Shown here piece by piece: positions 58,396 through 64,000 of a DNA stretch of 64,000 nt (the stretch's first letter is position 1; every line of letters starts with the position of its first letter). Position numbers and translations under genes: made by a program. Below the pieces are notes generated by a model, which saw only the letters and a list, made by a program, of their open reading frames with translations, was not told where the DNA came from and searched no databases. Origin of the DNA: Streptomyces sp. NBC_00306 (lineage in GTDB: Bacteria; Actinomycetota; Actinomycetes; Streptomycetales; Streptomycetaceae); assembly GCF_036169555.1 (NCBI RefSeq), contig NZ_CP108032.1:4278001-4342000 (forward strand). The letters run 5' to 3'.

Positions 58396-58985
58396 GATTC
58401 GAGGACCGCGAAGGCGGAGGCGTCCGAGTCGTGGAACAGCCGGTACCAGGCGTCCAGCTTCTCGCCCTCGTACACGCCGAGCTTGGCGAAGACCTCGCGG
58501 GCGAGGGCGACGGGCTCGGTCGGGCCCGCGGTGATCAGGTCGCCGTCGGTGACGGCGTCGGCCTCCCGGTAGTGCTCGCCGCCCTTGTAGCCGGTGGCGG
58601 CCAGGTAGAACGAGACGGCGCTGGTGTGGTCGCGGTCGTCCAGCAGACCCTCGCGCGCCAGTCCGGCGGTGGCGCCGCAGATGGCGGCGACCGGGACACC
58701 CGCGTCGAGGAAGGTGCGCGCGGCGGCGGCGAAGGGCGCGAGGTCGTCGCCGGCGTCCCAGAGGTGGGCGCCGGTGAGGATCAGCAGCGCGCTGTCCGCG
58801 GGGTCGAGGTCCGCGAGTGCGAGGTCGGGCTGGACACGGACGCCGCCCATGGTGGTGACGGGGTCGGTGGTGAGGCCGACGGTCCGGACCGTGAAGCCGT
58901 TCTGGGTCAGATGAGCGGTGGTGTGGCCCGTCTCCCAGTCGGCGAAGGTGTCGTAGACGGCGAGATGAACGGTGGTGCGGGTCAT
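58392..58985 (-). CDS. DJ-1/PfpI-family protein
   Basis: The 197-residue protein has the class I glutamine-amidotransferase-like fold of DJ-1/PfpI: TTVHLAVYDTFADWETGHTTAHL at the start, the nucleophile elbow AICGATAGLAREGLLDD with Cys near residue 102, and SFYLAATGYKG further on. Such proteins act as redox sensors, glyoxalases or amidases. I chose ATG 58985 because GAGGAGGG is six bases upstream, rather than the frame's earlier ATG at 59006, which lies in the operator. It is co-transcribed with the MarR gene. Confidence 0.9.
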   Translation of the reverse strand: MTRTTVHLAVYDTFADWETGHTTAHLTQNGFTVRTVGLTTDPVTTMGGVRVQPDLALADLDPADSALLILTGAHLWDAGDDLAPFAAAARTFLDAGVPVAAICGATAGLAREGLLDDRDHTSAVSFYLAATGYKGGEHYREADAVTDGDLITAGPTEPVALAREVFAKLGVYEGEKLDAWYRLFHDSDASAFAVLES

Positions 58986-59000
58986 GGTGCCCTCCTCGTT

Positions 59001-59039
59001 CGACATGACAGAAGACTGTCATGTCGACAGGATGCTGTC
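59001..59039. promoter_or_regulatory. Tandem GACAG-N4-CTGTC operators upstream of DJ-1/MarR operon
   Basis: A perfect 11-base inverted repeat CGACATGACAG-AAGA-CTGTCATGTCG spans 59001-59026. A second GACAG-GATG-CTGTC follows at 59026-59039. The cores are 19 bases apart, about two helical turns, which fits two MarR dimers on one DNA face. The DJ-1 start is 16 bases away. Confidence 0.85.
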
Positions 59040-59148
59040 AATATTCTTCCAGGGGGGCGAAGCACCCGACAGAACGCCGATGAAAGTGGCCGAGGCCATA
59101 CAGGGTGGCCATGTCGGCCCTCACCTGCGCGTCCTTACGCTGGGCCGC

Positions 59149-60510
59149 ATGACCCCTCATGCCGATGCCGATCCCCAGGCCGGCGCCGCCGTCAAGGCGG
59201 CCGACCGTGCGCACGTCTTCCACTCGTGGTCCGCCCAGGGCCTGATCGACCCGCTCGCCGTCTCCGGCGCCGAGGGTTCGTACTTCTGGGACTACGACGG
59301 GAACCGCTATCTCGACTTCACCAGTGGCCTCGTCTACACCAACATCGGGTACCAGCACCCGAAGGTCGTCGCCGCGATCCAGGAGCAGGCGGGCCGGCTG
59401 ACGACCTTCGCGCCCGCCTTCGCCGTCGAGGCGCGCTCCGAGGCGGCCCGGCTGATAGCCGAGCGCACCCCCGGTGACCTCGACAAGATCTTCTTCACCA
59501 ACGGCGGCGCCGAGGCCGTCGAGAACGCCATCCGGATGGCCCGTCTGCACACGGGCCGCCCGAAGGTGCTCTCGGCCTACCGCTCGTACCACGGCGGCAC
59601 CGCGACCGCGATCAACGTCACCGGCGACCCCCGGCGCTGGGCGAACGACAACGGCACGGCGGGAGTCGTCCACTTCTGGGGACCCTTCCTCTACCGCTCC
59701 CCGTTCTACGCGTCGACCGAGGCCGAGGAGTGCGCGCGGGCGCTCCAGCACCTCGAGGACACCATCGCGTTCGAGGGCCCCTCGACGATCGCGGCGATCA
59801 TCCTGGAGACGATCCCCGGCACGGCCGGGATCATGGTCCCGCCGCCCGGCTACCTCGCAGGCGTTCGCGAGATCTGTGACCGCCACGGCATCGTGTTCGT
59901 CCTGGACGAGGTGATGGCGGGCTTCGGCCGGACCGGCAAGTGGTTCGCCGCGGACCACTTCGACGTGGTGCCCGACCTGCTGACCTTCGCCAAGGGCGTC
60001 AACTCCGGGTATGTGCCGCTGGGCGGTGTCGCGATCTCCGCGGAGATCGCGGCGACCTTCGAGACCCGGCCCTACCCCGGCGGCCTCACCTACTCCGGCC
60101 ACCCGCTGGCCTGCGCGGCGGCCGTCGCGACGATCCAGGTGATGGAGGACGAGAAGGTCGTCGAGCACGCGGCCCACATCGGCGAGACGGTCCTCGGCCC
60201 GGGCCTGCGCGACCTGGCCGAACGCCACCCGAGCGTGGGCGAGGTGCGGGGCACGGGCGTGTTCTGGGCGCTGGACCTGGTCCGCGACCGCGAGACGCGT
60301 GAGCCGCTGGTGCCGTACAACGCGACGGGTTCGGCGGCGGCGCCGATGGGGGCGTTCGCGGCGGCGTGCAAGGCGAACGGCCTGTGGCCCTTCGTGAACA
60401 TGAACCGGACGCACGCGGTGCCGCCGTGCAATGTGAGCGAGGCGGAGGCGAAGGAGGGGCTGGCGGCGCTGGACGTGGCGCTGTCGGTGGCGGACGAACG
60501 CGTGGCCTGA
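59149..60510 (+). CDS. Class III PLP aminotransferase (omega-aminotransferase-like)
   Basis: The 453-residue fold-type I class III aminotransferase shows GSYFWDYDGNRYLDFTSGLVYTNIGYQHP near residue 42-70, FFTNGGAEAVENAIRMAR near 112-129, the SYHGGTATAINVTGDPRRW block near 145-165, VFVLDEVMAGFGRTGKWFA near 247-265, and the PLP-lysine in LTFAKGVNSGYVPLGGV near 278-294. Such enzymes transfer amino groups from omega-amino acids or beta-alanine-type donors. No ribosome site precedes ATG 59149, but TTACGCT lies nine bases before it, suggesting a leaderless transcript. A terminator follows at 60523. Confidence 0.92.
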   Translation: MTPHADADPQAGAAVKAADRAHVFHSWSAQGLIDPLAVSGAEGSYFWDYDGNRYLDFTSGLVYTNIGYQHPKVVAAIQEQAGRLTTFAPAFAVEARSEAARLIAERTPGDLDKIFFTNGGAEAVENAIRMARLHTGRPKVLSAYRSYHGGTATAINVTGDPRRWANDNGTAGVVHFWGPFLYRSPFYASTEAEECARALQHLEDTIAFEGPSTIAAIILETIPGTAGIMVPPPGYLAGVREICDRHGIVFVLDEVMAGFGRTGKWFAADHFDVVPDLLTFAKGVNSGYVPLGGVAISAEIAATFETRPYPGGLTYSGHPLACAAAVATIQVMEDEKVVEHAAHIGETVLGPGLRDLAERHPSVGEVRGTGVFWALDLVRDRETREPLVPYNATGSAAAPMGAFAAACKANGLWPFVNMNRTHAVPPCNVSEAEAKEGLAALDVALSVADERVA

Positions 60511-60522
60511 GGGCGGATGTTC

Positions 60523-60555
60523 AGCCCCGCCACGGCTTCGGGCTGTGGCGGGGCT
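60523..60555. terminator. Terminator after the class III aminotransferase
   Basis: Perfect 11-base arms AGCCCCGCCAC and GTGGCGGGGCT flank GGCTTCGGGCT, 13 bases after the stop. Confidence 0.82.
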
Positions 60556-60591
60556 CCCGCCCCGGGCCCTGTGCGGCGAGGCCCGGTGGGT

Positions 60592-60677
60592 CAGCCCGTC
60601 CGGCGTTTGAGGACACGGTCGTAGGCCGTTCCCAGGGCTCCGCCCCGGACCCCGCGCCTCAATCGCCGGCGGGGCTG
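60592..60677. repeat. Streptomyces-type dispersed inverted repeat element
   Basis: Arms of 21 bases at 60592-60612 and 60657-60677 are inverse complements with three mismatches. They contain GTCCGGCGTTTGAGG and CCTCAATCGCCGGCG, forms seen at many Streptomyces gene ends. The 44-base centre has further short dyads (GGGCTCCGCCC). Confidence 0.72.
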
Positions 60678-60688
60678 GAATGTCTCCC

Positions 60689-61138
60689 TCACCCGCCGGG
60701 CGGCGCCATCGGTGGCTCCACCTCCAGGAACCTGCGGTTGCGCGGCCCCTTGTAGAGCAGCGCCTCCCAGCCCGCCGATGTCAGCACCCGCGCGCACTGC
60801 GACAGCCGCTGCTCCTCCTCCTGGGCGGCGCCGCTGCCCGGCGGGCCCAGCCAGTCCACGCACACCGCGCCCGCCCGGTCGGCCGTGCGCACCCGGTACC
60901 CCGTGGCGGTGCGCGCGCCCTCCGCGTCCGTCGCCGACGGCGCCAGGCCGCCCGCCTCCAGCGCCAGGGCCACCGCACGGACCGCCTGACGCAGCTCCCA
61001 CTCCGCCGGCGCCGCGCCCGTCAGGCGGCGTATCTGCAGCAGCCCCTCGTACGCCGTCCGCACCTGCGCGGCCCGGTTCCGGTCCGCGAGCAGCTCCGCC
61101 GGGCCGTCTCCCGTGGCCGCCTCGAAGACATCGGTCAC
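60689..61138 (-). CDS. Hypothetical actinobacterial protein
   Basis: The 149-residue protein from GTG 61138 (GGGAGG five bases upstream) has no signal or membrane segment. Its first half is helical (AAQVRTAYEGLLQIRRLTGAAPAEWELRQAVRAVALALEAGGL). The second half has a beta pattern (GYRVRTADRAGAVCVDWLGPPGS, CARVLTSAGWEALLYKGPRNRRFLEVEPP). Small Streptomyces proteins with the ending RRFLEVEPP type are common and of unknown role. It is transcribed alone, between the repeat element and the GntR promoter. Confidence 0.72.
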   Translation of the reverse strand: MTDVFEAATGDGPAELLADRNRAAQVRTAYEGLLQIRRLTGAAPAEWELRQAVRAVALALEAGGLAPSATDAEGARTATGYRVRTADRAGAVCVDWLGPPGSGAAQEEEQRLSQCARVLTSAGWEALLYKGPRNRRFLEVEPPMAPPGG

Positions 61139-61322
61139 GTCCGCCTCCCTGTGGGCATCTTCCGTCTCCCTCGTGACTCCGCCGTTCGGATCCTGCCGGC
61201 CCCTCGCTCCCCGGGACCGTCCTGGACGCTTGGTCCCGTCGCAGGTCATTCACCCGTGCCTCACCCGGTTCGTCGGCACTGGCCTATCGTGTCCGGGACC
61301 CCAGGCGAAGGAGAAGCCATCG

Positions 61323-62000
61323 ATGCGCGGCCCCGGCAGTACCGCTGTCACCCGCAGCACCCTGCGGCAACAGATCGCGGACGCGCTGCGTGACGAGGTG
61401 CTTGCGGGACGTCTGAAGCCCGGTCAGGAGTTCACCGTCAAGCTGATCGCCGACCAGTACGGCGTCTCGGCCACACCGGTGCGCGAGGCGCTCGTCGACC
61501 TGTCCGCCCAGGGTCTGCTCGACTCGGACCAGCACCGCGGCTTCCGCGTGCACCGGTTCACCGTCGACGACTACCGCCGCATGGTCGATGCCCGTTCGCT
61601 CGTCATCGACGGCATCTTCCGCCAGGCGGAGCGCCAGGGCCGCAGCACCGTGCCCGGCAAGGCACTGGTGTCGGTGCGCCGCCGTGCCGAGGAGGCCGCA
61701 CGCGCCGCCCGCGGCGGCGACCTCGACATCCTCATCGGCTACGACCTGCGCTTCTGGAACGAGCTCGGCGCCGTCGTCGCCAACAGCTACATCTCCGAGT
61801 TCCTGCACCGGCTGCGCGTCCAGGCCTGGGTGTTCGCCGTCCCGTTCCTGCGGGCGGACCCCGAGCTGCGGGACTGGCTGTGGAACGGCCACGAGGACCT
61901 CATCGACGCCATCGGCGCGGGCGACCTGGCGGCCGCCCGCACCGTCGTCGACAGTTACAACGACCATGCGCTCGCCTGGGCGGATCGGCTGGAGCAGTGA
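61323..62000 (+). CDS. GntR-family (FadR subfamily) regulator
   Basis: The 225-residue protein has an N-terminal GntR winged helix (about residues 12-80: LRQQIADALRDEVLAGRLKPGQEFTVKLIADQYGVSATPVREALVDLSAQGLL, then RGFRVHRF) and an all-helical FCD-type effector domain with FWNELGAVVANSYISEFLHRLRVQ and HEDLIDAIGAGDLAAARTVVDSYNDHAL. FCD proteins bind small carboxylates or related metabolites. The ATG at 61323 follows AAGGAGAAG. The glycosyltransferase starts at its stop, so the two are probably co-transcribed. Confidence 0.92.
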   Translation: MRGPGSTAVTRSTLRQQIADALRDEVLAGRLKPGQEFTVKLIADQYGVSATPVREALVDLSAQGLLDSDQHRGFRVHRFTVDDYRRMVDARSLVIDGIFRQAERQGRSTVPGKALVSVRRRAEEAARAARGGDLDILIGYDLRFWNELGAVVANSYISEFLHRLRVQAWVFAVPFLRADPELRDWLWNGHEDLIDAIGAGDLAAARTVVDSYNDHALAWADRLEQ

Positions 62001-62002
62001 GC

Positions 62003-64000
62003 GTGGACCTGAGCGTCGTCGTCCCGGCGTACAACGAGGAGGGCAGACTCCGGCCCACCCTGGAGGCGATCTGCACCCATCTGCGTGCGGAGCCCGGCCG
62101 CTGGGGGGACTGGGAGCTGATCGTCGTCGACGACGGCTCCACCGACTCCACCGCCAAGATCGCCCGGGAGGCCGCGGCCGTCGAGCCGCGGATCCACGTG
62201 ATCGCGAGCGAGGACAACCGCGGCAAGGGCAACGCCCTGCGGCAGGGCGTGCTCGCCTCGTACGGCCGGCGGGTGCTGGTCACCGACGCGGACCTCGCGA
62301 CGCCCATCGAGGAACTGGACCGTCTCGACAAGCAGCTCGCCGCCGAGGACAGCGCGGCGGCGATCGGCTCGCGCGCGCACCCCGACTCCACGATCGAGGT
62401 CCACCAGCGGCGGACCCGCGAGTGGCTCGGCCGGATGGGCAACCGGCTCATACGCACCGTCGCCGTCCCCGGGATCCACGACACCCAGTGCGGATTCAAG
62501 CTCTTCGACGGCGACAAGGCGCGCGCCGCCTTCGCCGACTCACGACTCGACGGGTGGGGCATCGACGTCGAGATACTCCGCCACTTCCGGCGCGAGGGCT
62601 GGCCGGTCACGGAGGTCCCGGTGCGCTGGTCGCACCAGGAGGGCTCCAAGGTCAGACCGCTGGACTACGGCAAGGTCCTGCTGGAGCTCGTCCATCTGCG
62701 GGCCCGTGCGGTGCGGCGGACCGACCTCCTGGTCGTCGGCCTCTTCCTCCTCGCGGCGCTCTTTCTCTACAAGAACCTGTGGGCCGACCTCGGCCACGGC
62801 TACCTCGACGACGCGGGACAGGACCAGAACCAGTGGGAGTGGTTCTTCGCCGTCACCGCCGACAACGTGATCCATCTGCGCAATCCGCTGTTCACGACGC
62901 TCCAGGGGCATCCCGACGGCGTGAACCTGATGGCGAACACCGTGATGCTCGGGCTCTCCGTCCCGCTCACCCCGGTGACCCTGCTGCTGGGTCCGACCGT
63001 CACCTGGGCGCTCGTGCTCACGCTCGGCCTCGCCGCGACCGCCACGTCCTGGTACTGGCTGATCGCCCGCCGGCTCGTCGACAACCGGTGGGCCGCGGCC
63101 GTCGGCGCGGCCCTCGCCGCCTTCGCGCCGCCGATGATCTCGCACGGCAACGCGCACCCCAACTTCCTTGTGCTCTTCATGATCCCGGTGATCGTGGACC
63201 GCGCCCTGCGGCTGTGCGAGGGCCGCGCGGTCGTGCGCGACGGCGTGCTCCTCGGCCTCTTCGCGACGTACCAGATCTTCCTCGGCGAGGAGCCGCTGCT
63301 GCTCGCGGCGATGGGCATGCTGTTCTTCGCCCTCGCGTACGCGCTCGTGCGGCGCGATGTGGCCCGGACGGCCTGGCGGCCGCTGCTGCGCGGGATCACG
63401 GTCGCGCTCGCGGTGTGCCTGCCCCTGGTCGCGTTCCCGCTCGGCTGGCAGTTCTTCGGACCGCAGAGCTACACGAACGTGCTGCACGGCGACAACACCG
63501 CCAACGGACCGCGTGCCTTCCTGGAGTTCGCGGGACGCTCGCTGATGGGCACGGACGAGCGCGCCGACCGGCTCGCCATGAACCGCACCGAGCAGAACGC
63601 CTTCTTCGGCTGGCCGCTCGTCGCGCTCACCACGGCGATCGTGGTGCGGCTGTGGCGGCTCGCGGCGGTGAAGGCGCTGGCGTTCACGGCGTTCGCCGCG
63701 GCCTTCCTCTCGCTCGGCTCGACGTTCCGCATCCCGTACACCGACATCGTGCTGACCGGCCCCTGGCGGGCGCTCGCCCACCAGCCGCTCTTCGAGTCCG
63801 TCATCGAGTCGCGGTTCGCGATGATCTGCGCGCCGGTGCTCGGCATCCTTGTCGCCCTCGCCGTCGACCGGCTGGCCGTCACGAAGGATCGGGTCCATCA
63901 GGTCGTGGGCCTCGCGGCGGTGGCGGCGGCGCTGCTGCCGGTGCTGCCGACGCCGTACCCGGTGCGCGAGCGGCAGGACGTGCCGGAGTTCATCACACGG
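62003..64000 (+). CDS. Fused GT2 (dolichyl-phosphate sugar synthase-like) and membrane GT-C protein, partial
   Basis: At least 666 residues, continuing past the window end. The N-terminal GT2 domain (about 1-230) shows SVVVPAYNEEGRLRP, IVVDDGSTDST, the DXD-type VTDADLATPIEEL and DTQCGFKLFDGDKARAAF, as in polyprenyl-phosphate glucose/mannose synthases. A membrane part follows from about residue 235, with at least nine hydrophobic helices and a large early loop (DAGQDQNQWEWFFA), like GT-C transferases. One chain may thus make the lipid-linked sugar and then use it outside. GTG 62003 has GGAG eight bases upstream; GTG 61997 overlaps the GntR stop and is an alternative. The frame is open without a break to 64000. 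Confidence 0.88.
   Translation, partial: MDLSVVVPAYNEEGRLRPTLEAICTHLRAEPGRWGDWELIVVDDGSTDSTAKIAREAAAVEPRIHVIASEDNRGKGNALRQGVLASYGRRVLVTDADLATPIEELDRLDKQLAAEDSAAAIGSRAHPDSTIEVHQRRTREWLGRMGNRLIRTVAVPGIHDTQCGFKLFDGDKARAAFADSRLDGWGIDVEILRHFRREGWPVTEVPVRWSHQEGSKVRPLDYGKVLLELVHLRARAVRRTDLLVVGLFLLAALFLYKNLWADLGHGYLDDAGQDQNQWEWFFAVTADNVIHLRNPLFTTLQGHPDGVNLMANTVMLGLSVPLTPVTLLLGPTVTWALVLTLGLAATATSWYWLIARRLVDNRWAAAVGAALAAFAPPMISHGNAHPNFLVLFMIPVIVDRALRLCEGRAVVRDGVLLGLFATYQIFLGEEPLLLAAMGMLFFALAYALVRRDVARTAWRPLLRGITVALAVCLPLVAFPLGWQFFGPQSYTNVLHGDNTANGPRAFLEFAGRSLMGTDERADRLAMNRTEQNAFFGWPLVALTTAIVVRLWRLAAVKALAFTAFAAAFLSLGSTFRIPYTDIVLTGPWRALAHQPLFESVIESRFAMICAPVLGILVALAVDRLAVTKDRVHQVVGLAAVAAALLPVLPTPYPVRERQDVPEFITR

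Overview
This window looks like core chromosome of a Streptomyces (or a very close actinomycete). GC content is very high throughout, third codon positions are almost all G or C, GTG and TTG starts are common, and several signatures are typical of the genus: a dnaK-grpE-dnaJ-hspR operon and clpB with HspR operators, a perfect Streptomyces-type parS site, DUF397/DUF5753 regulator pairs, Ala-rich ALF-repeat exoproteins and GH19 chitinase. The order dnaK operon, clpB, pyrE, fba, kynA/kynU, purA recalls the oriC-proximal region of S. coelicolor (from memory); the parS site agrees with an origin-proximal position.

Layout. 1-3.1 kb: a membrane Fe-S oxidoreductase and an unusual sugar transferase. 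3.3-7.6 kb: the heat-shock operon ending in its own repressor HspR. 7.8-11.6 kb: an accessory pocket with an unknown protein, a headless F420/LLM fragment, a LuxR-type regulator diverging from a tiny operon for an exported GEPSWG-repeat peptide plus a Rieske-like protein whose two cluster histidines are arginines, and a PPOX protein. 11.7-14.4 kb: clpB. 14.5-25.6 kb: housekeeping genes (YbjN, PIG-V-like mannosyltransferase, aminotransferase, DUF2617, membrane spermidine synthase-like protein, SRPBCC, aldose epimerase, pyrE, fba, MalY-type lyase), with parS between pyrE and fba. 25.6-31.7 kb: MFS exporter, lipoprotein, DUF3151, DUF3152 metallopeptidase-like protein, kynA-kynU. 31.8-37.1 kb: alpha/beta hydrolase, NmrA-like protein, two-component pair, P450. 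37.2-40.4 kb: ABC exporter with a divergent GbsR/MarR regulator and a 16-bp palindromic operator between them. 40.4-44.0 kb: SGNH hydrolase, lipid kinase, purA. 44.1-49.5 kb: PstS-like protein, chitinase with DasR-type sites, and a secreted S1 pseudoprotease/FG-GAP protein with a small exported partner. 49.9-55.0 kb: a 1243-residue ALF-repeat polymorphic-toxin-like protein with a putative immunity gene, and a WhiJ-like regulator pair. 55.2-64.0 kb: Ser/Thr kinase, VOC protein, MarR plus DJ-1 operon with duplicated operators, class III aminotransferase, GntR regulator, and a fused GT2/membrane glycosyltransferase that runs off the window.

How the genes work together. HspR probably represses both its own chaperone operon and clpB, because matching HAIR palindromes precede both, so DnaK/DnaJ/GrpE and ClpB disaggregase would be co-induced by heat. 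KynA, KynU and perhaps the nearby alpha/beta hydrolase form a tryptophan-to-anthranilate route. Several small divergent regulator/target units (ABC exporter, DJ-1 protein, chitinase) carry recognisable operators. The most novel-looking unit is the peptide operon at 10.3-11.0 kb: its layout (signal peptide, five near-identical cores, translationally coupled partner, divergent regulator) suggests a secreted peptide or signalling system, but no function is proven by sequence alone.
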